Origin: Candidatus Harrysmithiimonas galli
Lineage (GTDB): Bacteria; Bacillota; Bacilli; CAJFEE01
DNA: 64,000 bases
Assembly (NCBI GenBank): GCA_904373265.1
Contig: CAJFEE010000003.1
Span: 62,001-126,000, forward strand
Reading direction: 5' to 3'
The notes below the pieces were generated by a model, which worked only from the letters and a program-made list of their open reading frames with translations, had not been told where the DNA came from and ran no database searches. This document shows positions 19,675 through 29,469 of this stretch, in pieces. Numbering within the stretch: the stretch's first letter is position 1; each line of letters opens with the position of its first letter. The position numbers were made by a program, and so were the translations under genes.

Positions 19675-22600
19675 TTATTTTCCCACTTTCTTTATTACAG
19701 TCGGATCATTTCCTTCAACCATTCGCACACTAACTATTTTTGACACGCCAGATTCTTGCATGGTTACGCCATAAAGTACATCACAATTCTCCATTGTACC
19801 CTTCCGATGTGTAATTACAATAAATTGTGTATCCTTACTAAACTGTTTAATATACTGTGCAAACCGAATCACATTTGCTTCATCCAATGCAGCTTCCACT
19901 TCATCCAATATACAAAACGGAACTGGACGCACTTTTAAAATGGAAAAAAGCAGAGCAATTGCGGTAAATGCACGTTCTCCACCTGATAATAAACTTAAAT
20001 TTGTCAATTTTTTACCAGGAGGCTGCGCAATGATTTCAACACCAGATGTCAGTAAATCAGAAGGCGTCGTTAAAACCAGCTCTGCATGACCGCCTCCAAA
20101 CAATTGACGGAAAACTTGTCGAAACTCTGTTTGAATGGCAAAAAAGGTTTGACCGAAGCGTCGATCCATTTCCTCATCCATTTCTTGAATAATTTGATAT
20201 AAATTATCTTTTGCTATGATTAAATCTTCTTTTTGCGTACATAAGAAAGTATGCCTTTTATCTAAGCGCTGAAATTCTTCAATGGCACCTAAATTCACAA
20301 CACCTAATGCCTCAATCGCTTGTCGAAGTAACTGTACCTGTTTTCGTACTGCATTTTCATCTATCTGATCCAAAGCAAACTGCTCCTTCGCAGCTTCAAA
20401 TGTTAAAATATATTCCTCACGTAAAAAATTCAATCGATTTTCCAATTCAAAATCCAGACGGCTGAATTGAATCTCCTCCTGCTTCAACTGTCCTTCAATT
20501 CGTTTAAAATCAGACTGATATTGTTTTAAATCCTTTTCCAATTTTTCAAGTTTTTGATGTATTTCAAATCGTTCTTTGCGAAGTAAAATCATTTTTTCTT
20601 CAAGGGATGTTTTTTTGTTTTCTTCTTCCTCAATTTCTTTTGCCAAACAACTGAGTTCATCCTGTGATTTTTCCATTTGCTCTGCTTCTCGTTCTAAATC
20701 CACCCTGATTTTATTCACTTGTTCATCAAGTTCAGTGTAAAGCATTTCTTCTTTTTTTTGATTGGACAAAACATGTTCCAACTGCTCGTTTCTCTGTGCT
20801 GAGCGAACACGTGCTTGCGTAATTTCTTCTAAAAGAAGCGCTGCTGATTCTGTTTGTTCCTTCTGAGATTGCTCTAATTTTTTGATTTTGTCTTGTAAAT
20901 GAATGATTTCCAGCTCAAGTGTAGACAGCGATCGATTGTTTTCTGTCTCTCTTACATCAAGATCTTCCAATTGAACTTGAAGCTGTCTTTTTTCTAAGTC
21001 AACCAATGCTTCTCGCTCTTTTAAACTTTGCCATGAAATATCCAACTCACGAATTTGTGCATCCTGTTCAATTTTTTCCTGCTGTTTGATTTCAATTTCA
21101 TTTTGCATCTGTGCCATATCCGATTGAATTTGCTGGTTTTGTTCGACCAATTTGTGCAACTGCTGTTGATTGTACTGCACCGATTCAGATAATGAAATAT
21201 ATTTTTTTTGTAAGGTTTCCAACTCACGTGCACGTGTAAAAAGCGGTGCATTTGTCCTTTTCGTTGAACCACCAGTCATCGATCCCCCTGGATTTAATAC
21301 ATCTCCTTCCAATGTGACAATGCGATAGCGATAAGAAAGCAACTTTGCCATTGTATTTGCTCCTTTTATATCCCGTGCAATTAAAACAGATCCAAGTAAA
21401 TTTCCAAAAACATTAGAAAATCTTGATTCAAATTGAATGAGCTGTACTGCCACGCCAATAAAACTTTTATGTGTTTGAACGGTTTGAAGCACAGAATTTG
21501 GGAGCATGCGCGGATGAATAACCGTCAATGGTAAAAAAGTTGCCCTGCCTTTTTTGGTTTGCTTTAAATATCCGATGGCTTCTTGGGCATGGATTTCATT
21601 TCCAACAATCAAATGCTGCATACTGGCTCCAAGCGCAGTTTCCATTGCCATTTCAAGCCCCTTTGGTACAGTCATACATTCTGCCACCGCTCCTTCAATC
21701 CCTTGAAGCTGCCCAGATTTTGCAGCCTTTAAAATCTCCTTTGTACCAATTTGATAACCAACATATTCCTCTTTCATTTCCAAAAGCGCTTCTTTTCTTG
21801 ATTGGATATGCTGTAACTCACGGAGCTGTTCATTTAAGACAGCGGTTTGTTGCTTTTCAGAAATCACTATTTTTTCATGTTCTACAAGCAAATGATTCAG
21901 TTCTTGTCTTTGTTGATTCAAAGCACTTTCCAGTTGTTCACATGCAAGTATGACTTGACTTTTTTGCTTATTTAATGCTGTCATTTCCAAAATTAGCTGT
22001 TTACATTGTGCATCATATTTGTCCATCTGATAAATGATACGACGCTTACTTTCCTTAATATTCCCATATTCGTTTTTGGTCATTGCCTCTTCATTTCTTT
22101 TTTCGATATATAAGGATTTTTCAGCTTCCAGCCTCTCCTCAAGCGCTTTTGGAACATCTGTTAATTGCTTTTGTCTTCCTTCGATCTCTATACGAATGTT
22201 TTCTATTTCTAAGCGAAGCTGCTTTTTTTCCATTTCTAATTGTTTGATTTGTTGACTGGTTGCTGAAATTTTTTCGCTCAGCTCAAATTGTTGCTCTTTT
22301 TTCATAAGCAAGGTTTTGTTTCCATGCAGCAGTCGCTCCTGAAGAACTTCTTGTTTTCCCCGCGCAGCCTGTACGGCTTCTGTCGCTTGCAATAAATGCT
22401 TTTGACATGCTTCAATATCGGCATCTAATTTTAACGCCTCTACGCGCCATTTTTCTTCTTTTGCTTCTTCAATGGAAAGAAATTGATGGATATGAAAGGA
22501 TTCATTTTTTAAAGATGATATCTTCGTCTTTTTTTCATTCCATTTTTGATGAAAGGATTCAATTTCCGATACAGTAAGAGTAACTTCATAATTTTTCAAT

Positions 22601-23262
22601 TGTTCTTTTTTATGCAAATAATCTGTAGCAATTTCCGACTGTTCACGAATCGGCGTAAGCTGCTGTTCCAATTCATATAGAACATCCTCAACACGCAATA
22701 AATTTTCATGGGTTTCTTCCAGCTTTACAACAGCTTTCTTTTTTCTTACCTTATATTTTAAAACACCTGCTGCTTCTTCAAAAATGGTTCGCCTGTCTTC
22801 AGGCTTACTGCTCAATATTTCTTCCACCTTTCCTTGACCAATTATAGAAAAAGCTTCACGGCTTAACCCTGTATCCAAAAACAGCTCCACAATATCTTTT
22901 AAACGGCATTTCTTTTTATTTAAATAAAAATCACTTTCACCTGAACGATAAACTCGCCTTGTAATACTAATCTCCTGAAATTCCATCGGAACATAACCAT
23001 CCGTATTATCCAAAATTAAAGTGACCTCTGCCATATTCAGCTTTTTACGTGTATCAGACCCCGCAAAAATCACATCTTCCAATTTGGAACCACGTAAGGA
23101 TCGTACAGATTGCTCGCCCAGCACCCATCGGATACAGTCAATCACATTGCTTTTTCCACTCCCATTTGGACCGACAATTCCCATCACCCCTAGAGAAAAT
23201 TCCATTTGTATTGGCTCAGCAAAAGATTTAAATCCAACAACTTCTAGTTTTTTTAAATACAT
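19675..23262 (-). CDS. smc: Chromosome partition protein SMC
   Basis: Condensin ATPase that organises and segregates the chromosome with ScpAB. The 1195-residue protein has an N-terminal ABC half (MYLKKLEVVGFKSFA, Walker A GIVGPNGSGKSN) and two long Glu/Gln-rich coiled coils. A hinge domain is centred near residues 510-660 (GYQIGTKEILKAA ... GGSMTGGS). The C-terminal half has signature LLSGGERAFTAIALLF and Walker B FCILDEVEAALDEAN. The ATG at 23262 follows AAAGGAGATATATAGA. It lies between rnc and ftsY as in B. subtilis. Confidence 0.98.
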   Translation of the reverse strand: MYLKKLEVVGFKSFAEPIQMEFSLGVMGIVGPNGSGKSNVIDCIRWVLGEQSVRSLRGSKLEDVIFAGSDTRKKLNMAEVTLILDNTDGYVPMEFQEISITRRVYRSGESDFYLNKKKCRLKDIVELFLDTGLSREAFSIIGQGKVEEILSSKPEDRRTIFEEAAGVLKYKVRKKKAVVKLEETHENLLRVEDVLYELEQQLTPIREQSEIATDYLHKKEQLKNYEVTLTVSEIESFHQKWNEKKTKISSLKNESFHIHQFLSIEEAKEEKWRVEALKLDADIEACQKHLLQATEAVQAARGKQEVLQERLLHGNKTLLMKKEQQFELSEKISATSQQIKQLEMEKKQLRLEIENIRIEIEGRQKQLTDVPKALEERLEAEKSLYIEKRNEEAMTKNEYGNIKESKRRIIYQMDKYDAQCKQLILEMTALNKQKSQVILACEQLESALNQQRQELNHLLVEHEKIVISEKQQTAVLNEQLRELQHIQSRKEALLEMKEEYVGYQIGTKEILKAAKSGQLQGIEGAVAECMTVPKGLEMAMETALGASMQHLIVGNEIHAQEAIGYLKQTKKGRATFLPLTVIHPRMLPNSVLQTVQTHKSFIGVAVQLIQFESRFSNVFGNLLGSVLIARDIKGANTMAKLLSYRYRIVTLEGDVLNPGGSMTGGSTKRTNAPLFTRARELETLQKKYISLSESVQYNQQQLHKLVEQNQQIQSDMAQMQNEIEIKQQEKIEQDAQIRELDISWQSLKEREALVDLEKRQLQVQLEDLDVRETENNRSLSTLELEIIHLQDKIKKLEQSQKEQTESAALLLEEITQARVRSAQRNEQLEHVLSNQKKEEMLYTELDEQVNKIRVDLEREAEQMEKSQDELSCLAKEIEEEENKKTSLEEKMILLRKERFEIHQKLEKLEKDLKQYQSDFKRIEGQLKQEEIQFSRLDFELENRLNFLREEYILTFEAAKEQFALDQIDENAVRKQVQLLRQAIEALGVVNLGAIEEFQRLDKRHTFLCTQKEDLIIAKDNLYQIIQEMDEEMDRRFGQTFFAIQTEFRQVFRQLFGGGHAELVLTTPSDLLTSGVEIIAQPPGKKLTNLSLLSGGERAFTAIALLFSILKVRPVPFCILDEVEAALDEANVIRFAQYIKQFSKDTQFIVITHRKGTMENCDVLYGVTMQESGVSKIVSVRMVEGNDPTVIKKVGK

Positions 23263-23302
23263 TCTATATATCTCCTTTTGAGGCAAAAGCAAGATGTATG
23301 AA

Positions 23303-24001
23303 TCAATTTGAAACTTCTTTCATCTGATCTAAAGCAATTTTAGCTGCCTGCTGCTCCGCTTCTTTCTTTGATTTGCCTTTTCCTTCACCGATTTCCTGCT
23401 GATTTAGCAAGACTCGTGAAACAAAAAAACGGTTGTGTGCAGGACCTGATTCGGCTACAATCATATATTCAATGCAGCCAGAATTATCTCTTTGTACCCG
23501 CTCTTGGAGCAAACTTTTATAATCTGTGACTTGAGAAAATATACCGCTTCGAATTTTTGGTAAAACCACTTTCTCCAGAAATTTACGCACTTCATCCAAT
23601 CCCCGATCTAGGTAAAGTGCCCCGATAAAGGCTTCAAATACATCCGCAAGCAATGCTGGTCTTGTGCGACCTCCTGTAATCTCCTCGCCTTTTCCCAATA
23701 AGACATAGTCCCCAAATTTAAGCTCATTTGCAAATAGGACAAGTGAAGATTCACAAACAATGTTTGCACGCAATTTTGTTAGTTCTCCCTCTGACATATT
23801 TGCATATTGCTCAAATAAATATTGGGAAACTGTCAATTCCAAGACCGCATCGCCAAGAAACTCTAATCTTTCATTATCTTGATAACGCATTTTCCGATGC
23901 TCATTTACATAAGATGAATGTGTAAATGCTTGAAACAACAGTTTTTCATTTTGAAATGAAACACCCAACTGTTTTTGTAATGTCAAAAATCTTTTTCTCA
24001 T
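23303..24001 (-). CDS. rnc: Ribonuclease III
   Basis: Double-strand RNA endonuclease for rRNA, scRNA and mRNA processing. The 232-residue product has the catalytic signature [14 protein letters not shown], the second acidic cluster [13 protein letters not shown], and a C-terminal dsRBD ([11 protein letters not shown] ... [16 protein letters not shown]). Two starts are possible; the ATG at 24001 sits 5 bases after AGAGGTG and is preferred over that at 24025. In B. subtilis acpA follows directly upstream, but here a transporter on the opposite strand is interposed. Confidence 0.97.
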   Translation of the reverse strand: MRKRFLTLQKQLGVSFQNEKLLFQAFTHSSYVNEHRKMRYQDNERLEFLGDAVLELTVSQYLFEQYANMSEGELTKLRANIVCESSLVLFANELKFGDYVLLGKGEEITGGRTRPALLADVFEAFIGALYLDRGLDEVRKFLEKVVLPKIRSGIFSQVTDYKSLLQERVQRDNSGCIEYMIVAESGPAHNRFFVSRVLLNQQEIGEGKGKSKKEAEQQAAKIALDQMKEVSN

Positions 24002-24524
24002 TTTTTCACCTCTTACAGCTTTCATAACATCTTTACTTTAAAATAAAGCTCAAAAGAAAAATCATATGCAAATGAGCTTTGGCATCAGTTTTTCATATAT
24101 TTTCTTAATTTGTATCGCAAGCTTAAAAATCCTGTTTAAACAAGGAAAAGAGATAAGAAAAGCCCAGCACAGTTACAAACATATCTCCTATCTTTCTTTA
24201 TACCATACGAAAATGGTTTAAAAATATACATATACTGCTCTATTGTATCATATTTTTTCTTCATTTTGGAAAAATGTAGAGACAAAATTCAACTTTAATG
24301 ATAGTTGAACCAAAACCAGCAGAAAAGTACTGAACCATAAAATATCATTTCTTTTTAACATAACTTTTCATATTAGAATAAAGGAAAATTCTTTTTTATC
24401 CGTAAAACAATATCAATGATTCTTTATCACTCAGAAAAAACTTAATGATAAAAAAAGATTGCCTTTTCATCTTTAGACTTATATGATATAATCGAATAAT
24501 TTTAAAAAGGGAGTTTAAAAATTT
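24002..24524. other. Divergent intergenic region between rnc and the EamA transporter
   Basis: No gene seen. It holds a plus-strand promoter for the transporter (listed) and, on the minus strand at 24242-24250, an extended -10 element TGaTACAAT about 240 bases before rnc that could start the rnc-smc-ftsY transcript. Its -35 is poor. Confidence 0.4.
24464..24492 (+). promoter_or_regulatory. Promoter of the EamA transporter gene
   Basis: Extended -10 TGaTATAAT (core 24487-24492) with a weak -35 TTTTCA (24464-24469) 17 bases ahead, 32 bases upstream of the start codon. Confidence 0.6.
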
Positions 24525-25430
24525 ATGTGGTTTTTCTTTGCAATTTTAACTGCGATTTTATGGGGAATGGCAGATCTTTTTTATAAAAAAGGATCTGACC
24601 CAAAAGATCCTTACAGTCATTTCAAAATTGTTATTATGGTCGGACTCATTATGGGAATTCATGCAACTGGTTATATGCTGCTTAAGGGGCTAAGTTTCAG
24701 TTGGTCTGATGCCATTCAATATCTACCTGTATCTGCCATGTATATTCTTTCTATGACACTGGGTTATATTGGGCTAAGATATATTGCACTGTCTATCGCC
24801 TCTCCCGTGCAAAACAGCTCGGGTGCCATTACAACGATTTTACTTGCCATTTTCTTTACACAGACACTTATGTCTATTGAAATCTTCAGTATTATTTTAA
24901 TTTTGAGTGGTGTCATTTTGCTTGCTATACTTGAGAAAAAATATGAGGATCAGGAGCGAATCCAAAAACAAATTCAAATTGATAATAAGTATAAAAAAAG
25001 CTTTCTTGCGATTTTTTTTCCGATTTCATATGCCATTTTTGACGGCTTAGGAACATTTCTTGATGGTGTTTATCTTGATGAAATGGTATTAATCTCTGAA
25101 GATATGGCGTTACTTTCCTATGAATATACTTTTTTATTCTGTGCACTGATCATTTGGGGTATACTGAAAATCAAAAAAGTACCATTTCATCCACTGAAAG
25201 AAGGCACACGAACTGCAGCCGGATTATTTGAAACGGCTGGACAATTTTTCTATGTATTTGCAATGTCTGCCAATGCGATAATCGCTGCACCGATTATCGC
25301 AACATACAGTATTTTTTCTGTACTGCTTGCAAGAATGTTTTTAAAAGAAAAATTAACGAAAGCGCAATATATAGTTGTTTTAGCTGTTTTAATTGGGATT
25401 GCCCTTTTAGGAATTGCCGATGAGCTTTAA
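24525..25430 (+). CDS. EamA/DMT-family transporter
   Basis: A 301-residue integral membrane protein with about ten hydrophobic segments in two five-helix repeats, joined by a charged loop near residues 138-160 (EKKYEDQERIQKQIQ). It begins WFFFAILTAILWGMADLFYKK and contains an EamA-like second repeat ending FLKEKLTKAQYIVVLAVLIGIALLG. The substrate is unknown; members move metabolites such as amino acids or nucleotides. AAAGGGAG precedes the ATG. It is the only plus-strand gene in the first 34 kb and splits the conserved rnc-acpP neighbourhood, so it was probably inserted there. Confidence 0.85.
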   Translation: MWFFFAILTAILWGMADLFYKKGSDPKDPYSHFKIVIMVGLIMGIHATGYMLLKGLSFSWSDAIQYLPVSAMYILSMTLGYIGLRYIALSIASPVQNSSGAITTILLAIFFTQTLMSIEIFSIILILSGVILLAILEKKYEDQERIQKQIQIDNKYKKSFLAIFFPISYAIFDGLGTFLDGVYLDEMVLISEDMALLSYEYTFLFCALIIWGILKIKKVPFHPLKEGTRTAAGLFETAGQFFYVFAMSANAIIAAPIIATYSIFSVLLARMFLKEKLTKAQYIVVLAVLIGIALLGIADEL

Positions 25431-25711
25431 CCATACGAGCATTTATACCTGTTTGGTTTCCTTTATAATAAATAAAAAAGGAGAATAAAAGCTGACAGTG
25501 AAAAGAATAGACGAACAAAAATTTCTATTATTTGATCGTGCAAAAGAAGTAGCAAATGGTGAAACATCACAGAAAAAACATGGATAGACCTATGAATATT
25601 TCATAGAAAGGAAAAACAGACGCACGAATCTCTTTATAGAAAAAAGATATTTTTATGTTCGATTTTCATTTGAGTCCTTTTATCCCAGTTTCTTCTTTAT
25701 TCAAAAAAGAA
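25431..25711. other. Spacer between the transporter and the acpP terminator
   Basis: No convincing gene. A 29-codon plus-strand frame starting GTG at 25498, with GGAG 14 bases ahead, ends at 25587; it matches nothing I recognise and is too short to call. Confidence 0.4.
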
Positions 25712-25755
25712 AAGAAGTATTGATTCTCTCTCATTTTAGAAAATCAATACTTCTT
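25700..25755 (-). terminator. Intrinsic terminator after acpP
   Basis: A 14-base perfect stem (25712-25725 with 25742-25755) 19 bases after the acpP stop, followed on the minus strand by a T-rich tract (TTTTCTTTTTT). It ends the fapR-plsX-fabD-fabG-acpP operon. The stem is symmetrical enough to block the convergent transporter transcript too. Confidence 0.88.
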
Positions 25756-25774
25756 TACAAATTATATGGTGGGA

Positions 25775-26005
25775 TTACAAATTGTCGATAAATTTTACCG
25801 CATCACCCACTGTAACGATTTTTTCTGCTTCTTCATCTGAAATCTCAATTTCAAACTCATCTTCCAATTGCATGATTAATTCAACAACTTCCAATGAATC
25901 CGCACCTAAATCCTCACGGAATTTGGAATTCTCTGTAATTGTAGAAGCATCTTTTCCCAAGCGCTCAGAAATAATTTCCACGACTTTATTGAATGTATCT
26001 GCCAT
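25775..26005 (-). CDS. acpP: Acyl carrier protein
   Basis: Carries growing acyl chains on 4'-phosphopantetheine. The 76-residue acidic four-helix protein has the attachment serine in the [10 protein letters not shown] motif (Ser37). A strong AAGGAGG site precedes the ATG. It is the last gene of the FapR-regulated operon. Confidence 0.98.
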   Translation of the reverse strand: MADTFNKVVEIISERLGKDASTITENSKFREDLGADSLEVVELIMQLEDEFEIEISDEEAEKIVTVGDAVKFIDNL

Positions 26006-26054
26006 TCTCTTTTCACCTCCTTAAAAAGCTTGTTATATACAAATATAATATAAA

Positions 26055-26798
26055 TTACATATGCATACCACCATCAACACTTAAGATCTGTCCAGTCATA
26101 TAAGCACTCTGATCAGAGGCAAGAAAAAGTGCTACATTTGCAATATGTTCTGGCGTTCCCAATTTTTTTAACGGAATTTGCTGCAACATTTGTTCCTTTA
26201 CAGCATCCGATAAATTCTCAGTCATATCTGTTACAATAAATCCAGGAGCAATTGCATTTACACGAATTCCACGTACAGCTAGTTCTCTGGCCATCGTCTT
26301 AGTTAAACCAATTACACCCGATTTCGCTGCAACATAGTTTGCTTGACCAGCATTGCCTAGCAAACCAACAACTGATGCCATATTAATAATATTTCCATGA
26401 CGTTGACGCATCATTTGCTTTGCAGCAAGCTTTGAAACAAGGAAAACACTTTTTAGATTGGTATCCATAACACGATCCCATTCCTCTTCCTTCATACGAA
26501 TCAACAAGTTATCAGCAGTAATCCCCGCATTATTCACAACAATATCAAGTACTCCAAACGTATCAAGAATCGTTTGAAACATTTTCTGCACTTCTTCCTG
26601 CGAAGAAACATCTGCCTGAACCGCCATCGCTTCAGAACCATTCGCTTGAATTTGTGCAACAACCGCCTCTGCTTTTTCTTGACTACCGCAATAATTTACA
26701 ATGACTTTCGCCCCAGCACGCCCAAATTCTAAGGCAACCGCGCGACCTATGCCACGTGATGCACCTGTCACCAAAACAATCTTATTTTGCAGTTGCAT
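26055..26798 (-). CDS. fabG: 3-oxoacyl-[acyl-carrier-protein] reductase FabG
   Basis: NADPH-dependent reduction of beta-ketoacyl-ACP. The 247-residue SDR protein has the cofactor motif [18 protein letters not shown], catalytic Ser in NMASVVG, YVAAK and the C-terminal [14 protein letters not shown]. The ATG at 26798, preceded by AAAGGGGG, overlaps the fabD stop by 17 bases, so the genes are translationally coupled. Confidence 0.98.
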   Translation of the reverse strand: MQLQNKIVLVTGASRGIGRAVALEFGRAGAKVIVNYCGSQEKAEAVVAQIQANGSEAMAVQADVSSQEEVQKMFQTILDTFGVLDIVVNNAGITADNLLIRMKEEEWDRVMDTNLKSVFLVSKLAAKQMMRQRHGNIINMASVVGLLGNAGQANYVAAKSGVIGLTKTMARELAVRGIRVNAIAPGFIVTDMTENLSDAVKEQMLQQIPLKKLGTPEHIANVALFLASDQSAYMTGQILSVDGGMHM

Positions 26799-27756
26799 GA
26801 TTTTCCCCCTTTTTCTCATTCCATTCTTTTACAAATTGCTGGAATTCTTGAACTGTATTTGTAGAATAAACCACAATATTTTTATCGATTTTCTTAACCA
26901 ATCCAGACAGTACTTTTCCTGGTCCAACCTCTACAAAGGTTGTCGCACCATTTTCAATCATATTTTGAATCATTTCTGTAAATCGAACCGCACAAACCAT
27001 CTGCTGAACAAGCAAAGATTTGACTGTGGTATCTGCTTCCCATTCATGTGGTCGTGCAGTTACATTACTATAAACTGAACAAAACGGCTGTGCCAAACGG
27101 AGAGGCTCAAGAATAGGCAAAAATTTCTTTGCCGCCTGTTTCATAAAAGAGCTATGAAATGGACCCGCTACACTTAAAGGCATAACGCGTTTTGCACCTG
27201 CTTGTTTTAAAAGTAAAGTCGCCTTTTCAATCCCCTCTTTTAATCCTGAAAGAACAACCTGTCCTGGGCAATTGTCATTTGCAACTTCCACGTTTTCACG
27301 ACAAAAAGCATCAGACTGCAGAACCGTTGAAATTCGATGTGCATCCAACCCAAGTACTGCTGCCATTGTTCCTGTTTGATTTGGATCGGCCTCTGCCATA
27401 AAACACCCCCGTTGATAAACCAAACGAACACTTTGTTCATAAGAAAGTACACCAGCAAAAGCCAATGCAGAATATTCGCCAAGACTATGTCCTCCAACCA
27501 TATCTGGCAAAATTCCATTTTCCTTTAAAAGATTTCCAATCGAAACAGAGGTTGATAAAATACAAGGCTGTGCATATTCTGTTTGGGTCAACTGTTTTGC
27601 ATCTCCTTCAAAAATCATATGTTGCAAAGAAAATGGCAACACCTTTGAACCTTGATAAAATAATTCTTGAACAGAAGAAAATGAATCATAATAATCCTTT
27701 CCCATTCCGATTTTTTGTGATCCTTGTCCAGGAAATATAAATGCCAGCTTTGTCAT
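26782..27756 (-). CDS. fabD: Malonyl-CoA:ACP transacylase FabD
   Basis: Loads malonyl groups onto ACP. The 324-residue product has [13 protein letters not shown], the nucleophile elbow [10 protein letters not shown] (Ser91), the carboxylate-binding Arg in VYQRGCFM, and the catalytic His in [10 protein letters not shown]. Its 3' end overlaps fabG. It is the second biosynthetic gene after plsX. Confidence 0.98.
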   Translation of the reverse strand: MTKLAFIFPGQGSQKIGMGKDYYDSFSSVQELFYQGSKVLPFSLQHMIFEGDAKQLTQTEYAQPCILSTSVSIGNLLKENGILPDMVGGHSLGEYSALAFAGVLSYEQSVRLVYQRGCFMAEADPNQTGTMAAVLGLDAHRISTVLQSDAFCRENVEVANDNCPGQVVLSGLKEGIEKATLLLKQAGAKRVMPLSVAGPFHSSFMKQAAKKFLPILEPLRLAQPFCSVYSNVTARPHEWEADTTVKSLLVQQMVCAVRFTEMIQNMIENGATTFVEVGPGKVLSGLVKKIDKNIVVYSTNTVQEFQQFVKEWNEKKGENHATAK

Positions 27757-27788
27757 AAAATCCCCTCCGTTTGTTGTTTGATTGTTTT

Positions 27789-28778
27789 CTATTTATTTTT
27801 TGTATAAGACTGACGAATCTGCTCAACCATTTCATTTTCCAACATAAATACACCTTGACGTATCGCATGAAAAAATGCATTTTTATCTGATGAGCCGTGT
27901 GCTTTGATCATTGGGGCATTCAATCCAAAAAGCGCCGCACCGCCATACTCTGTATAATCCATTTTATTTTTGATTGCCCGAAATTTTGACTTTAATAAAA
28001 GCGCACCCATTTTGGAAAATGTTGAAGACATTAGCTCTTCTTTTATCACCTGAAATAAAGCTAGCGCTGTTCCTTCAGTCGCTTTTAAAATCTGGTTTCC
28101 TGAAAATCCATCGGTTACACAAACATCTGCAACACCAAACAATAGCTCACGCGCTTCAATATTTCCCACAAAATTCAGATTCGATTCGCTCAGTTTTTGA
28201 TAAGTTTCTTGATATAGTGATGTTCCTTTATGTGCTTCCGTTCCAATGTTTACAAGACCAATTCTCGGATTTTGAATGCCGCGAACTTTTTCACAATAAA
28301 TCGCACCCATCTGAGCATACTGTACCAGGTGCTCAGTCTTTGCCTCGATATTGGCACCGACATCCAAAAGTAAAAAACCATTGCCGTCAATTGTTGGCAG
28401 CGTTGGTGCCAATGCAGGGCGCTCAATTCCTTGAATTCTTCCAACAATAAAAATTCCAGCTGCCATCAATGCGCCCGTATTTCCTGCTGAAATCCCAGCA
28501 TGTGCTTTTCCTTCCTTCACATATTGTGCCATTTGCATCATAGAAGAATTTTTCTTTTTGCGAATCACCTTAGCGGGTTCATCTTCACCTGTAATGATTT
28601 CTTCGGTATGAATGAATTCAATGCGTGAATGCTGCAATAAGGAAACATCCACTTGATCTTGATGACCAAACAATACAAACGAAACATTCTCCATTTGTTG
28701 AACAGCTTTTAAAACACCCTCGATAACAACCGGTGCTCCACCGTCCCCACCCATCGCATCAATTGCGAGCCTAAACAT
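27789..28778 (-). CDS. plsX: Phosphate acyltransferase PlsX
   Basis: Makes acyl-phosphate from acyl-ACP for phosphatidic acid synthesis. The 329-residue protein begins MFRLAIDAMGGDGGAP and has SAGNTGALMAAG, PTIDGNGFLLLDVGAN and VTDGFSGNQILK. The ATG at 28778 overlaps the end of fapR by 8 bases and follows GGAAAGGAAGAATAGAAACT; an in-frame start 9 codons upstream is less likely. Confidence 0.97.
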   Translation of the reverse strand: MFRLAIDAMGGDGGAPVVIEGVLKAVQQMENVSFVLFGHQDQVDVSLLQHSRIEFIHTEEIITGEDEPAKVIRKKKNSSMMQMAQYVKEGKAHAGISAGNTGALMAAGIFIVGRIQGIERPALAPTLPTIDGNGFLLLDVGANIEAKTEHLVQYAQMGAIYCEKVRGIQNPRIGLVNIGTEAHKGTSLYQETYQKLSESNLNFVGNIEARELLFGVADVCVTDGFSGNQILKATEGTALALFQVIKEELMSSTFSKMGALLLKSKFRAIKNKMDYTEYGGAALFGLNAPMIKAHGSSDKNAFFHAIRQGVFMLENEMVEQIRQSYTKNK

Positions 28779-29361
28779 AGTTTCTATTCTTCCTTTCCGT
28801 TCCAATATGCTTTACCATTTCAAATTCCCCTAAAAATACAATCTCACTCCCAACGGAACTTTTCACCTCAATAATTGAGTGGTCTTTTTCATGATCAAGC
28901 ATCTTGACCTGTGCTTTTGCAATCACACGTTGTCCCAAAAAGACTGGTTGAATATATTGAACATTGGCTCTTTTTGTAACTACTATGGGGGCATCAATCA
29001 CTGCTACACAAAGGGAGTTGGCCTGCGCAAATAAATGATGTCCTCTGGCAATTTGATTTCTAGAAAATACATGCTCATTTTCAATTTCAAGAAGGGATAG
29101 TCCTGTTTCATTCATTGAAATATCTAAAATTTCTCCAATAACTTCATCAATCTGTAAAGATTTAACAGATGCTGTCAAAGTTTGTGAAGCCACTTTTTTA
29201 ATTCGTTCTCGCGCCTCCGGAATATTTTTCCCTAACCGATCCAAACGGATGGTCTGAATGCTCACCTGAAATAGCTTTGCCAGTTCCTCATCTGTGATAA
29301 AAGGATTTTCTTCAATAACTTGCAAAAGTTTATCCTGCCGATCTTTTTTTTTCAACTTCAT
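28771..29361 (-). CDS. fapR: Fatty-acid and phospholipid biosynthesis repressor FapR
   Basis: Malonyl-CoA-responsive repressor of lipid synthesis genes in Bacillales. The 196-residue protein has an N-terminal HTH (ITDEELAKLFQVSIQTIRLDR), a linker helix, and a C-terminal hot-dog effector domain with EHVFSRNQIARGHHLFAQ and SSVGSEIVFLGEFEM. The ATG at 29361, 11 bases after AAGGTGAG, matches family starts; a GTG 5 codons upstream is possible. A FapR box overlaps its own promoter, so it is likely autorepressed together with plsX-fabD-fabG-acpP. Confidence 0.97.
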   Translation of the reverse strand: MKLKKKDRQDKLLQVIEENPFITDEELAKLFQVSIQTIRLDRLGKNIPEARERIKKVASQTLTASVKSLQIDEVIGEILDISMNETGLSLLEIENEHVFSRNQIARGHHLFAQANSLCVAVIDAPIVVTKRANVQYIQPVFLGQRVIAKAQVKMLDHEKDHSIIEVKSSVGSEIVFLGEFEMVKHIGTERKNRNYV

Positions 29362-29381
29362 AATAAATCTTCTCACCTTTT

Positions 29382-29398
29382 TTGTGACCTGATACTAA
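29382..29398. promoter_or_regulatory. FapR operator (FapR box)
   Basis: The 17-base segment ttgtgacctgatactaa matches the published FapR consensus TTAGTACCTGATACTAA at 14 of 17 positions, with the downstream half perfect. It lies directly after the -10 of the fapR promoter, over the expected transcription start, so bound FapR would block initiation. The adjoining 16-base perfect palindrome ATACTAAT/ATTAGTAT (29392-29407) repeats the half-site. Confidence 0.85.
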
Positions 29399-29402
29399 TA
29401 TT

Positions 29403-29431
29403 AGTATATAATCTTTTTTTTGGATTTTCAA
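29403..29431 (-). promoter_or_regulatory. Promoter of the fapR-plsX-fabD-fabG-acpP operon
   Basis: Minus-strand -35 TTGAAA (29426-29431), 17-base spacer and -10 TATACT (29403-29408). The -10 is embedded in the FapR half-site palindrome. Confidence 0.72.
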
Positions 29432-29469
29432 TGCCTTTTTTTTGATTTCGTACACAACTTTACCTCTAT

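Noticed and set aside
25498-25587. 29-codon plus-strand peptide frame after the transporter
   Set aside because: GTG start with a distant GGAG and no recognisable homologue; too little evidence to call.
27974-28450. 158-codon plus-strand frame
   Set aside because: Lies wholly inside plsX on the other strand.
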